This document shows, one piece after another, positions 33,736 to 43,046 of a stretch of DNA of 64,000 nt (positions within the stretch are counted from its first letter, which is position 1; every line of letters starts with the position of its first letter). Made by a program: the position numbers and the translations under genes. Origin of the DNA: an uncultured Duncaniella sp. (GTDB lineage: Bacteria > Bacteroidota > Bacteroidia > Bacteroidales > Muribaculaceae); contig CAJUSW010000008.1 of the NCBI GenBank assembly GCA_910589485.1, positions 115,997 to 179,996 of the forward strand, read 5' to 3'. The notes under the pieces were generated by a model. That model did no database searches. It worked only from the letters and a program-made list of their open reading frames with translations, and was not told the origin of the DNA.

Positions 33736-34173
33736 ATGGCACTCAAGCGTCAGCACCGCATGATGGAAGTATTCTCCATGGCATCGATGACCGATGTCAT
33801 ATTCCTGCTTCTCATCTTCTTCATGGTGACCTCAACATTCGTGTTCCCCACCGCGCTCGAGGTGAATCTCCCCGAGAGCTCCCATCAGACCACCCTCAAG
33901 CCCTCGACCCGAGTGTTCATCGACAAGGAGTCGCGCCTCTACGTGTCGCTGTCGGGCGAAGAGCCTGTAGCGGTCGAGCTCGAGAGCCTGGCCGGAGCCC
34001 TGCAGGACGCCCGCGTCAACGCCTCGCCCGAGACCGACGATTTTATCGCCGTGTATGCCGACGAGGAAGTGACCTACGGCACTCTTGTGAAAGTGCTCGA
34101 TCTGGGCGCTCAGAACAACCTCAAGATGGTGCTTGCTACCAAGCCCGCTCCGGCCACAGCCCGTCCGCAGTGA
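33736..34173 (+). CDS. exbD: ExbD/TolR proton-channel partner
   Basis: A 145-residue protein. One N-terminal membrane helix (SMTDVIFLLLIFFMVTSTF) carries the essential aspartate of the family. A periplasmic domain follows (RVFIDKESRLYVSLSGEEP; YADEEVTYGTLVKVLDLGAQNNLKMVLAT). It partners with ExbB (4-bp gap) and the TonB-like protein 54 bp downstream. Confidence 0.92.
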   Translation: MALKRQHRMMEVFSMASMTDVIFLLLIFFMVTSTFVFPTALEVNLPESSHQTTLKPSTRVFIDKESRLYVSLSGEEPVAVELESLAGALQDARVNASPETDDFIAVYADEEVTYGTLVKVLDLGAQNNLKMVLATKPAPATARPQ

Positions 34174-34227
34174 TCCACGTATAGAAACCAATCACCAATC
34201 CCATCCCCCCTTGCCCCATAAAGGCCG

Positions 34228-35037
34228 ATGACAATGACTCCATCACGCCGCAACAAATTGATAGCCATGCTCGCCACACTGCTGTTCCATGCAGTGGTGG
34301 TGGTGTTGCTCGTCACCATGTATCTGCGTTATTCCCCGGCCGAGGAGGCCGAGCGCACATGGCCACCGGTCGACTCGTCCGAAGTGCTCTTTGGCGGAGA
34401 ATTTGTCATGACCGGCGACTCGCCCGAGCAGGCCGAGAGCACCGATGAGCCCGCGCCTGCCGAGATAGTCGAGCCGGTTCCCCCGGCACCATTGGCCGAG
34501 GCGGTGGAGAATACCGGCACCCCCGTACCCAAGCCCGCGCCTGTCATCACATCCGAGCGCCCGTCGCCGGCCAAGGTAGTGAAGGAGAAACCCGCCGAGC
34601 CCACCGGTCCCACCAAAGCCGAGCGTGAAGCCGCCGAGCGCGCCCGCCGTGAGCAGGAGACACGTCAGAATATCGCCAACAAGGTGCAGTTTGGAAAAAC
34701 CGGCACCGGATCAACCGGCGCAGGAAAAGCCGGAAGCCCCAACGGCAACTCCACCACAGGAGTCCTGAGCGGCACCCCCGGCTTCAACCTCAAGGGGCGC
34801 ACCATGGATTCATGGCAGACCCCTCCCCGTGGTCCCCTTGGCACCATCACCATCCGCGTGAGCGTGAACCGTCAGGGTCAGGTGACAGCCGCATCCTATC
34901 AGACCGGCACCGGAGCGGCGGCCGCTAATGCCGAGACCCGCACCAATTGCATCAATGCCGCACGTGCGTCGCGCTTCTCGGTCGACAATGATGCCCCTGC
35001 AGTGCAGACCGGCACCATCACTTACCGTTTCCAGTAA
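34228..35037 (+). CDS. tonB: TonB-like energy transducer
   Basis: A 269-residue protein. The N-terminal membrane helix (about 10-33) follows MTMTPSRRNK. A long Pro/Ala/Glu/Lys-rich periplasm-spanning region covers about 45-150, with PVPKPAPVITSERPSPAKVV. The C-terminal domain (about 190-269) has TITIRVSVNRQGQVTAASY and ends in TGTITYRFQ, as in TonB/TolA-type C-terminal domains. It couples the ExbB-ExbD motor to outer-membrane receptors. The 104 bp between its stop codon and the susC promoter contain only a weak hairpin. Confidence 0.87.
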   Translation: MTMTPSRRNKLIAMLATLLFHAVVVVLLVTMYLRYSPAEEAERTWPPVDSSEVLFGGEFVMTGDSPEQAESTDEPAPAEIVEPVPPAPLAEAVENTGTPVPKPAPVITSERPSPAKVVKEKPAEPTGPTKAEREAAERARREQETRQNIANKVQFGKTGTGSTGAGKAGSPNGNSTTGVLSGTPGFNLKGRTMDSWQTPPRGPLGTITIRVSVNRQGQVTAASYQTGTGAAAANAETRTNCINAARASRFSVDNDAPAVQTGTITYRFQ

Positions 35038-35125
35038 GCCCACCTCCCCACACAACTCTAACGTCCTCAGAATTTCGGCGTTACAGATTTGTTACAGAAT
35101 TATTTCCAATTTTTTGTGAAAAAAG

Positions 35126-35157
35126 TTTGAATAATTCAAAAAGTTGCTTTATATTTG
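35126..35157 (+). promoter_or_regulatory. Promoter of the susCDEF locus
   Basis: TTTG (35126-35129), 20 bp and TATATTTG (35150-35157). It lies about 480 bp before the susC ATG, so the transcript has an unusually long leader. Confidence 0.8.
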
Positions 35158-35163
35158 CCGACG

Positions 35164-35637
35164 GAAAATGCCTCCACGTGACCGGATTGGCTCTAAATCA
35201 GCCGCAATCGGGGAGTCATTGACCGAGACTTTCCCCACATGTAGCCTATCAGAGGGTTTCAGGTAAGGAAAACGCATGAGACATACTTGAAGAAATAAAT
35301 GTAGAGAGCAACCGCAACAGATTCTTTCCGCCGTACACATTTCCCCGCATATCTTAAGCTTAGCGCGGGTCGTGAAAAACTAATCATTTACTTTATTTAC
35401 TTCATAATACACCCCCACGGTTGTAGAGCACGCCTTAAGGCGTGAGCTTTGTGGCGCAAACCCCACAAAGCTCAGATACCCTTAGAGACTCCCGTCGTGC
35501 CAACATCGTCGGCCCCCTGCGTCGACATACCCCTTTCACCCTGTCCTGATGGCTGTCAGTCAAGGATATAGCCTCAGCGCAACTATTTAGAGATTAATTT
35601 TACATATTTACATTCAACTTTCTAAAAAAACTCTTGC
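35164..35637 (+). promoter_or_regulatory. Long structured 5' leader of susC (candidate RNA regulator)
   Basis: A roughly 470-nt untranslated leader without a significant reading frame. Visible stems: 35185-35192 with 35200-35209 (gattg/caatc plus gct/agc); 35210-35217 with 35227-35236 (gggga-gtc/gac-tcccc); a CACGCC-TTAA-GGCGTG hairpin at 35429-35444, which shares its last G with a perfect 11-bp stem 35444-35454/35463-35473. None is followed by a U-tract, so they are not simple terminators. I could not match it to the TPP or cobalamin riboswitch cores. The region 35474-35637 looks unstructured and becomes AU-rich before the start codon. Confidence 0.5.
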
Positions 35638-38600
35638 ATGAAGAACATTTGTCATCAAATGAGTCGGAAAGTGTGGCTTGCAGCCCTCCTTGTGCTGTGC
35701 TTCTCTTTCCCTGCTTTAGCGCAGCAAATTACGGTATCAGGTACCGTGATTGACCCTGAGGGAGAGCCCCTCATCGGAGCAAGTGTGTTAGTAAAGGGTG
35801 AGACCATGGGTACAGCCACCAATATCGACGGCGAGTACACCCTCTCAGCCCCTGCCGACGGCACGCTCGTATTCTCCTATGTGGGCTATGACACCCAGGA
35901 GATCCCTGTCAACGGACAGACCACCATCAATGTAAGCATGAAGGAAAACAGCCTCGTGCTCGGAGAGGTGGTTGCCATCGGTTACGGTACCGTCAAGAAA
36001 AGCGACGCCACCGGCTCGGTTGCGGTAGTTAAGCCCGACGATATCGATGCCGGTCTTGCCACATCAGTTCAGGATATGCTTGTTGGCCAGACCCCGGGTG
36101 TGGTTGTGACCACTTCAGGCGGTCCGGAAGGCTCGGGTACTATCCGTATCCGTGGCGGTTCTTCGCTTAACGCTTCCAACGATCCTCTTATTGTCGTGGA
36201 TGGTGTGCCCCTTTCCAATGACGGTGTTCAGGGTATGGGCAACTCTCTGTCGATGATCGCTCCTGATAATATCGAGTCAATGACCATCCTCAAGGACGCA
36301 TCAGCTACAGCTATCTATGGTAGCCGCGCTTCCAACGGTGTAATTATCATCACTACCAAGAAGGGTCTCAAGGGCCGTCCTCAGGTCAACTTCTCGGCCA
36401 ATATGTACATCAATAAGGCTCAGAAGACATGGGACGTTCTCGATGCCAACGACTTCCGTGCCATGATGACACGTGTATACGGTGAGGGTTCTACCGAAGT
36501 GCGTGCGCTCGGCAACGCCAACACCGATTGGCAGGACGAGATTCTGCGCACTACCGTGTCGTCCGACTACAACCTCAGCGTAGGCGGTTCTGTGGGTACC
36601 CTCCCTTACCGAGTATCGGTTACCTATACCAACAGCAACGGTATCCTGAAGTCATCCAAAATGGATCGTCTCACATTAGGCATCAATCTCAGCCCCCGTT
36701 TCTGGGATGACCATCTTGCTATTAATGCGAGCGTGAAGGGTTATTATTTCAATAACCGTTTTGCCAACACCGGAGCCATCGGAGCCGGTCTCTCCTACAA
36801 CCCCACTGCATCGCCTTTCAGCGATATTCCCGTGATAGGCAACAGTGGTCGCAAGAGTCTTTACAATGGTTACACCGCATGGTACAAGGTTTCCGATGGC
36901 GACAATATTGTGGCTATCGAGCCTAACGCATCGGTCAATCCCGTAGCTCAGATCGAGGACGTCAACAATTATGCCAAGGTGTTGCGCTCGAATGGTAACA
37001 TCCAGTTTGATTACTCGTTCCATTTCCTCCCCGAACTTCATGCCAACCTGAATCTCGGTTATGATATCACCAAGACCGATGAGTACAATGAGGTGTATCA
37101 GAACTCACCCACATCGTGGCTTAATCACCGCAAGGATGGCGCAGGATATGAGAACTATATATACCAGTCCAAGAGCAATACCCTGCTTGACTTCTATTTG
37201 AATTATAAGAAAGACTTCGACGAGATCAAGTCCATGCTTGATGTCACAGCCGGTTATTCATGGCAGCGTTTCTCGGCTCATGGCCGTAACTGGGGTGCTT
37301 CATCCGAGGCCGGACGACCCACTACCCCCGGATTCAACTCGATCGTATATCAGGATGGCGAGTATGTCCTCAATGTAAATCCCGAGACAGTCGATCTCAT
37401 CGGAAAGAATTATGTAAACGATCCTAAGTTTGGCGACGGCAACTACCGTTGGCGCAACCACCTCCAGCTCCTTTCATTCTTTGGCCGTGTCAACTACAGC
37501 CTCATGGACCGTTACCTGTTGACAGTGACAGTGCGTGGCGATGCCACCTCACGTTTCTCCAAGGACAACCGTTGGGGCATATTCCCCTCGGTGGCTCTCG
37601 CATGGAAGATCAGCGAAGAGAATTTCCTTGAGTCAGCCCGCGGATGGATGAATGACTGGAAGCTCCGCCTCGGCTGGGGTGTGACCGGTCAGCAGGATGT
37701 GGGCGGAACCATCAACTATCTGCCTCTTTACAGCATCGCTCAGCCCGGATCATACTATCCCACCGGACAGCTCGACGCTAACGGTAACATCATCTACACA
37801 GCTCCTCTTTTCCTTCAGGGATACAACCCTGACCTGAAATGGGAGTCCACCACTACCTGGAATGCCGGTATGGACTGGGGATTCATGAACAACCGCATCA
37901 CCGCATCTCTTGATTACTATTACCGTAAGACCAAGGACCTTCTGAGCTTTGTGCCCATCGCGGCCGGTTCTTCAACCACCAACATGCTTAACCGCAACAT
38001 CGGTTCGCTTGTCAACTATGGTCTTGAGTTCAATATCTCTGCTCGCCCCATTGTTACCGAGGATTTCACCTGGACAATCAACTACAATGTGGGTTGGAAC
38101 CATAACAAGATTACTGAACTGTATGACGGTTCGATCATCAAGACCGGTGGTATTGCCGGTGGTAACGGCAACACCGTTCAGGCCCATGCCGTAGGTCACG
38201 CAGCCAATACATTCTATCTGTTCCAGCAGGTATATGACGCTGCCGGCAATCCTATCGAGGGCGCGTATGTCGATCAGAACGGTGACGGCCAGATCGATGA
38301 TGCCGACAAGATTTTCAACAAGTCGCCCGATCCCAAGGTTACCATGACACTTGGCAACAGTTTCCGTTACAAGAACTGGGATTTCGCTTTCAACCTGCGT
38401 GCATCTCTCGGAAACTATGTGTACAACAATGTACTGTCCAACAATATCAACACCTCGACTCTCTACTCGAGCTATGGTATCAACAATGTTGTCGACAATG
38501 ACGTGTACTTCAGCCAGCCCCAGTACATGAGCGATTATTTCCTCCGCAACGGTTCATTCCTCCGTTGCGAGAATATAACACTCGGTTATACCTGGGATAA

Positions 38601-38763
38601 CCTGATGGAGGACAATCTCCGCCTTCGTCTTTTCGCCGGTGTGCAGAATCCGTTCATAATCACCAAGTACAAGGGTATCGATCCCGAGGTATATGGCGGT
38701 ATTGACAACAGTGTGTATCCGAAGGCAACAATTTATACCGTTGGCCTCGTAGCTACTTTCTAA
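35638..38763 (+). CDS. susC: SusC/RagA family TonB-dependent outer-membrane transporter
   Basis: A 1041-residue outer-membrane beta-barrel that imports oligosaccharides with a SusD lid. Signal peptide up to FPALAQQ. A carboxypeptidase-regulatory-like domain covers about 25-105 (GTVIDPEGEPLIGASVLVKGE; IDGEYTLSAP). The plug (about 115-235) carries LGEVVAIGYGTVKKSDATGSV, IRIRGGSSLNASNDPLIVVDG and ILKDASATAIYGSRASNGVIIITTKKG. The barrel ends in YTVGLVATF, with a terminal aromatic. No N-terminal signalling extension is present, so no ECF-sigma coupling is indicated. susD follows after 36 bp. Powered by the TonB system encoded just upstream. Confidence 0.96.
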   Translation: MKNICHQMSRKVWLAALLVLCFSFPALAQQITVSGTVIDPEGEPLIGASVLVKGETMGTATNIDGEYTLSAPADGTLVFSYVGYDTQEIPVNGQTTINVSMKENSLVLGEVVAIGYGTVKKSDATGSVAVVKPDDIDAGLATSVQDMLVGQTPGVVVTTSGGPEGSGTIRIRGGSSLNASNDPLIVVDGVPLSNDGVQGMGNSLSMIAPDNIESMTILKDASATAIYGSRASNGVIIITTKKGLKGRPQVNFSANMYINKAQKTWDVLDANDFRAMMTRVYGEGSTEVRALGNANTDWQDEILRTTVSSDYNLSVGGSVGTLPYRVSVTYTNSNGILKSSKMDRLTLGINLSPRFWDDHLAINASVKGYYFNNRFANTGAIGAGLSYNPTASPFSDIPVIGNSGRKSLYNGYTAWYKVSDGDNIVAIEPNASVNPVAQIEDVNNYAKVLRSNGNIQFDYSFHFLPELHANLNLGYDITKTDEYNEVYQNSPTSWLNHRKDGAGYENYIYQSKSNTLLDFYLNYKKDFDEIKSMLDVTAGYSWQRFSAHGRNWGASSEAGRPTTPGFNSIVYQDGEYVLNVNPETVDLIGKNYVNDPKFGDGNYRWRNHLQLLSFFGRVNYSLMDRYLLTVTVRGDATSRFSKDNRWGIFPSVALAWKISEENFLESARGWMNDWKLRLGWGVTGQQDVGGTINYLPLYSIAQPGSYYPTGQLDANGNIIYTAPLFLQGYNPDLKWESTTTWNAGMDWGFMNNRITASLDYYYRKTKDLLSFVPIAAGSSTTNMLNRNIGSLVNYGLEFNISARPIVTEDFTWTINYNVGWNHNKITELYDGSIIKTGGIAGGNGNTVQAHAVGHAANTFYLFQQVYDAAGNPIEGAYVDQNGDGQIDDADKIFNKSPDPKVTMTLGNSFRYKNWDFAFNLRASLGNYVYNNVLSNNINTSTLYSSYGINNVVDNDVYFSQPQYMSDYFLRNGSFLRCENITLGYTWDNLMEDNLRLRLFAGVQNPFIITKYKGIDPEVYGGIDNSVYPKATIYTVGLVATF

Positions 38764-38799
38764 CAGATTGTTGAACACTATTTAAAAATTGACCATACA

Positions 38800-40440
38800 A
38801 TGAAATTAAATAAATTCTTTGCCATTGGAGGTGCGTTGCTCGGTTTTTCGCTTACCGCTTGTGTGGGTGATCTTGACCTCGAGCCCAACGATCCCAACTA
38901 CGGCAATGCCACCGATTATGAGGCCGTATTGGCTAAGTGCTATTCGGGTATGGCTGTGTCGGGCCAGGATGGTCCCGGTAGTTCCGATATCTCAGGACTT
39001 GATAACGGTCGCGGACAGTACACCCGCGCGCTGTTCATGATGAACGAGTTCCCCACCGACGAGTGTCTGTGGATATGGAAGGACGAGGGTGTGTATGACA
39101 TCTGCACCAATTCCTTCGATGCGTCCAACGGTAATATCTACGGCACATACTCACGCCTGTATTCTCACATAGCAGTATGTAACGACTTCATCAAGTCGGC
39201 CAAGGAATCAGCTGATCCCGCTGTGCAGGATATGGTGCTCCAGGCCCGTGCACTCCGCGCCATGAGCTACTATTGGGTAGTCGATATCTTTGGTATGGGC
39301 TCGTTCATAACCGAGGAGGCTGCCGTGGGTGAGAACCCTGTGCAGAAGAGCCGTTACGACCTTTACACCTGGCTCAAGAACGAGCTTGAGGATATTGTCG
39401 GCCAGTTCAAGAACTCCTCTTACCCCGTGGCTTACGGTCATGTAGGCCTCGACGGAGCTCAGGCTCTCCTTGCCCGTCTGTATCTCAATGCCGGTGTCTA
39501 CACCGACAACCGCGAGACAGCATGGGCCGAATGTCAGAAGAATTGCGAGGAAATCATTGCCCGTCACAAGGGTGGTGGCTTCAAGGGTTCGGGTCTTGCC
39601 AACCATTACCTCTACCTCTTCTGCCGTGACAACCGCGATTATATGCCTGGCGGTGCCAACACTGCTGAGAACGAAATCCTCTGGGGACTTTCATTCGATA
39701 ACTACTATACCCGTTCCTACGGTGGTGCCAACTTTATTATCTGTGCTTCGATCTCCAACGGAACACTTGCCGACGACGGATATTCAATGTCAGCAAGCCA
39801 GTATGGTATGGTGAATCTCTGGACCTGTATGCACGGCCGCAAGGAATTCTTCGACAAGTTCTCCAACGCCGACCTCCGCCAGTCGATGTGGCTCAAGGAG
39901 GATGCAGGTTTCTCCAAGGAGAACACCGAGTTCTCGAAATTCAACAACGGTTACGCTACAATCAAGTTTACCAACCTCCTGAAGGGTACCGATGGTGGCT
40001 GGAGCCCTCTTAACGGTGGCGTATATGGCAGTGGTGATCCCAACACTCAGGATTGGCCCGATACCGATCTCCCCCTCATCCGCCTGGCCGACGTGTACCT
40101 GATGTACACCGAGTGCTTTATCATGGGCAACACCGGTGATCAAGCCAAGGCTCTTGAATACGTATCTTACGTTACTGAGCGTGCCGGACTCCGTGCATGG
40201 GTTGAAGGCGACCTTACCGAAGCCAATATCCTCGATGAGCGTGCCCGTGAGCTCTATTGGGAGCTTACCCGCCGTTCCGACCTCATCCGTCACGACAAGT
40301 ACACCGGCGGTTCATATCTCTGGTCATGGAAGGGCGATGTTGCCGAGGGTAACTCAATCAGCGATCGTTATAAGCTCATGCCTATTCCTGTAAATATCAT
40401 TTCAGCTCAGCCTGAGTTCAAGCAGAATCCCGGCTATTAA
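38800..40440 (+). CDS. susD: SusD/RagB family glycan-binding lipoprotein
   Basis: A 546-residue surface lipoprotein that caps SusC and binds glycan. Lipobox SLTAC (Cys21), followed by VGDLDLEPNDPN. Tetratricopeptide-like helical parts include MVLQARALRAMSYYWVVDIFGMGSFITEE and GLDGAQALLARLYLNAGVY. The C-terminus has LPLIRLADVYLMYTE, RARELYWELTRRSDLIRHDKY and LMPIPVNIISAQPEFKQNPGY, all typical of the family. The ligand cannot be predicted with certainty; the SusE/SusF partners suggest a starch-like alpha-glucan system. Confidence 0.95.
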   Translation: MKLNKFFAIGGALLGFSLTACVGDLDLEPNDPNYGNATDYEAVLAKCYSGMAVSGQDGPGSSDISGLDNGRGQYTRALFMMNEFPTDECLWIWKDEGVYDICTNSFDASNGNIYGTYSRLYSHIAVCNDFIKSAKESADPAVQDMVLQARALRAMSYYWVVDIFGMGSFITEEAAVGENPVQKSRYDLYTWLKNELEDIVGQFKNSSYPVAYGHVGLDGAQALLARLYLNAGVYTDNRETAWAECQKNCEEIIARHKGGGFKGSGLANHYLYLFCRDNRDYMPGGANTAENEILWGLSFDNYYTRSYGGANFIICASISNGTLADDGYSMSASQYGMVNLWTCMHGRKEFFDKFSNADLRQSMWLKEDAGFSKENTEFSKFNNGYATIKFTNLLKGTDGGWSPLNGGVYGSGDPNTQDWPDTDLPLIRLADVYLMYTECFIMGNTGDQAKALEYVSYVTERAGLRAWVEGDLTEANILDERARELYWELTRRSDLIRHDKYTGGSYLWSWKGDVAEGNSISDRYKLMPIPVNIISAQPEFKQNPGY

Positions 40441-40459
40441 TCATTAAAAGACTAAAATA

Positions 40460-41296
40460 ATGATGAAAAAGATTTCAATACTTTTCGCGAGCGTTGTCGC
40501 TATGCTGTCTTTTAATAGCTGTAGCGAGACTTGGGATGATAACCCCACGCTCTATGGCGTTCCCGAAAACGCTACATTCACATTGAATAAGCCTACCATG
40601 GCCGACAATCTTGTACTGCTTGATCAGGGTGGCACTCTCCATCTCACATGTAATCAGCCTGATTACGGATACCAGGCACCCGCATGCTATGAGGTGCAGG
40701 CTTCCTTGACCCAGGATTTCACCAAGTATGAGACTTTAGGTACCGTGCTGTATAACCGTGCCGAGATAAATCCTCCCTGTGACGAGGTGGCCAATGCCGC
40801 GTGCAAGCTCCTCGGTGTGGTTGACGAGGTGGATGTGCCCACGACTCCCATATCGTTGTGGATCCGTCTCCGTGCATATATCGACCAGAGCCCCGAGAAT
40901 ACCACATGCTATTCCAACGCTGTTGAATATAAGCAGGTACAGGTATACTACAACATTTCTGTACCGGGTCTGCAGACAGGTCTCTATCTTCGTGGCGATA
41001 TGAATGGCTGGGGCGTGACCGACGAGTTCCTCACCACCGACGAAATGGGTATTTACGAGTTGGACAACATCACCATCACCAAGGGTCAGACCTTCAAGAT
41101 CGCTGATGCCGACTGGGGTCCCGTCAACCTCGGAGCCGGTTCAGCTGAGCTTAAGCTCAACGAGCCTTATACTCTCAATGGCGGGGATAATCCCGGCAAC
41201 CTCTCCTGTCCCGATGATTTCACCGGAAAATTAAAACTTGAACTGCGTGCCGGTAAGTACTATCTTACTCTCATTACTTCCGAAGAGCAGAAATAA
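40460..41296 (+). CDS. susE: SusE-like outer-membrane glycan-binding lipoprotein
   Basis: A 278-residue lipoprotein with signal peptide and lipobox LSFNSC. The N-terminal SusE domain (about 25-165) has ETWDDNPTLYGVPENATFTLNKP and EVQASLTQDFTKYETLG. The C-terminal domain (about 175-275) resembles the starch-binding modules of SusE/SusF (GLYLRGDMNGWGVTDEF, FKIADADWGPVNLGAG). It is shorter than classical SusE, with one such module rather than two. 19 bp after susD. Confidence 0.85.
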   Translation: MMKKISILFASVVAMLSFNSCSETWDDNPTLYGVPENATFTLNKPTMADNLVLLDQGGTLHLTCNQPDYGYQAPACYEVQASLTQDFTKYETLGTVLYNRAEINPPCDEVANAACKLLGVVDEVDVPTTPISLWIRLRAYIDQSPENTTCYSNAVEYKQVQVYYNISVPGLQTGLYLRGDMNGWGVTDEFLTTDEMGIYELDNITITKGQTFKIADADWGPVNLGAGSAELKLNEPYTLNGGDNPGNLSCPDDFTGKLKLELRAGKYYLTLITSEEQK

Positions 41297-41316
41297 CAGT
41301 TAATGAGTAAACACTT

Positions 41317-42840
41317 ATGAAGAAGTTTAATATATTTCTTGTAGGACTGGCCGCTTTGGGCGTAGCCTCATGTGAAGATGGTCCCGGCATTGCCCAGCCT
41401 ACTGTTCAGCCCGAACTCCCGGCTTTCACCTCCGGAGATGTGCAGATCGCTCTCAGCCAGGCGTTGGGTGCTTCCGCGATCAATCTTCAGAATTCAGTGG
41501 CCGATGGTCTCTCGGTTGATATTGCCGAGGTAGTATCGACTGAGAATCTGCCTGAGGGTGCAACACTTGGTTTCGGTCTCGAAATTGCCGATAACGAAAC
41601 CTTCGCTAATTATCGTGAGGTTAAAGGTCCGGTCGACGCCGAAGGCTCCGCTGTAGCCTCCGCACTGGAACTCAACAGCGCTCTCAAGGCTGTTGCCGGC
41701 AACGTTCTCACTCCTGTTACTGTCTACTATCGTATTCCCGGGTATGTGACCATCAACAATGGTATCTATCGTCTTGGATCGTCCGACAAGTATTATGGTA
41801 ACGGTTCGGTCAGCATAACTCCTCTTGACAATCCTGTAGTATCAGTTGATCTTGCCGGTGTACTCGCCGCAGGAGCCATTGATCTCCAGGCGCTCACCGA
41901 TGATAAGGTTGAGACTGTCGAGGTTGTGAATGTTGCTTCGGTGACACCGCTCTATGAGGGCTACACCATGTCGTATAAATTCATTCTTTCGGCAACTCAG
42001 GATATGGCTGAGCCGGTTGAGTGCGCGGCTACTGTAGATAATGGTGTTGTATCTGTATCCGTTGAGGATTGGAGCAATGCTCAGAAGAAGTTCTATGGAG
42101 TGAGCTCCCAGGTTCGCGATGTTTACTGGGGACTTCAGGCTTTCTATACCTATGATGGAGCCACTTATAACGTGAAGGGTGATGACAACTATGTCAAGAC
42201 CGGCGTGATAAGCGTCACTCCTCTTGATGTTCCCCGTCACCTTTGTACTCCCAATGACACCCAGGGTTGGGATTTCGCTACCTCCCAGTGGCTTCTCGCC
42301 GTTGGCGACACCGAGACTTATCGCGGTTATGCCTACTATGGCGGCACTTACGGTGGCAAGATCGGCAACGACATGTCGGGATCACAGGTATGGTATGGTG
42401 CTGTCGACGGTACTCAGGTGACTGATCCCACTACCGGAATCACCACTGTCGAACTTTCTGAAACCGGTGACAATATTCTCTCTAACGTCACTCCTCAGCT
42501 CTTCTGGATCGAAGTGGATATGACCGATCCCGATAAGATTACAGCAAAATTCAGTCCTGTAAATACTATCGGTATCATCGGTGGTGCAACCCCCGACGGA
42601 TGGAACGGATCTACTGCTATGACTCCTTCAGCTGATTGCCTCACCTGGACTATCGATACCACTCTTGGCGACGGTGACTTCAAGTTCCGTGCCAATGATG
42701 CTTGGGTGATAGATCTCGGTGGATCATTGACCGATCTTCAGCAGGGCGGTTCCAACATCGTTCCTCCTGTTACCGGTGATGTAACCATTACCCTCCATCT
42801 TGGAAGTGTGCCCTACTCGGCTACCATCCAGTCAAGGTAA
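41317..42840 (+). CDS. SusF/SusE-like multidomain glycan-binding lipoprotein
   Basis: A 507-residue lipoprotein with lipobox GVASC (Cys19). Two repeated N-terminal domains (about 40-175 and 180-305) each begin with a segment like VQIALSQALGASAINLQ or VVSVDLAGVLAAGAIDLQAL and end in SITPLDNPV or SVTPLDVPR. The last 100 residues form a SusF-type binding module (IGIIGGATPDGWNGSTAMT; GDFKFRANDAWVIDLGG). It ends the locus, with a strong terminator 32 bp later. No alpha-amylase or other glycosidase follows. Confidence 0.82.
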   Translation: MKKFNIFLVGLAALGVASCEDGPGIAQPTVQPELPAFTSGDVQIALSQALGASAINLQNSVADGLSVDIAEVVSTENLPEGATLGFGLEIADNETFANYREVKGPVDAEGSAVASALELNSALKAVAGNVLTPVTVYYRIPGYVTINNGIYRLGSSDKYYGNGSVSITPLDNPVVSVDLAGVLAAGAIDLQALTDDKVETVEVVNVASVTPLYEGYTMSYKFILSATQDMAEPVECAATVDNGVVSVSVEDWSNAQKKFYGVSSQVRDVYWGLQAFYTYDGATYNVKGDDNYVKTGVISVTPLDVPRHLCTPNDTQGWDFATSQWLLAVGDTETYRGYAYYGGTYGGKIGNDMSGSQVWYGAVDGTQVTDPTTGITTVELSETGDNILSNVTPQLFWIEVDMTDPDKITAKFSPVNTIGIIGGATPDGWNGSTAMTPSADCLTWTIDTTLGDGDFKFRANDAWVIDLGGSLTDLQQGGSNIVPPVTGDVTITLHLGSVPYSATIQSR

Positions 42841-42872
42841 TGATTCAGTAAAACAAACAACCCTCTGATAGC

Positions 42873-42920
42873 GCCGTCCGGCTGTGCCCGATATTTCGGG
42901 CCGGCCGGACGGCCATTTTT
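42873..42920 (+). terminator. Terminator of susCDEF
   Basis: A 10-bp stem GCCGTCCGGC/GCCGGACGGC with an inner CCCG/CGGG pair is followed by five Ts. Confidence 0.92.
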
Positions 42921-42949
42921 GTTTATATCACCGAAACATTGTAATTTTG
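42918..42949 (+). promoter_or_regulatory. Promoter upstream of the DUF3737 operon
   Basis: TTTG (42918-42921, overlapping the terminator U-tract), 20 bp and TAATTTTG (42942-42949). A second -7 box TACTTTTG (43011-43018) lies nearer the gene but lacks a -33 partner. Between them is the operator-like TGCAACCGGTGCA (42991-43003). Confidence 0.65.
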
Positions 42950-43046
42950 CAGTGTGAAAAGTGGTTGGTTTTACCTATTTTCGGGTAGCATGCAACCGGT
43001 GCATAAGTCTTACTTTTGCATCGCTAACCAATCAGATTATTAAGCT

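Noticed and set aside
35429..35473. Paired hairpins in the susC leader as a transcription terminator
   Set aside because: No U-tract follows either stem, so they are not intrinsic terminators as written.
35164..35637. susC leader as a TPP or cobalamin riboswitch
   Set aside because: The conserved core sequences of these riboswitches were not found, and the transported substrate would not fit; left as an unnamed structured leader.
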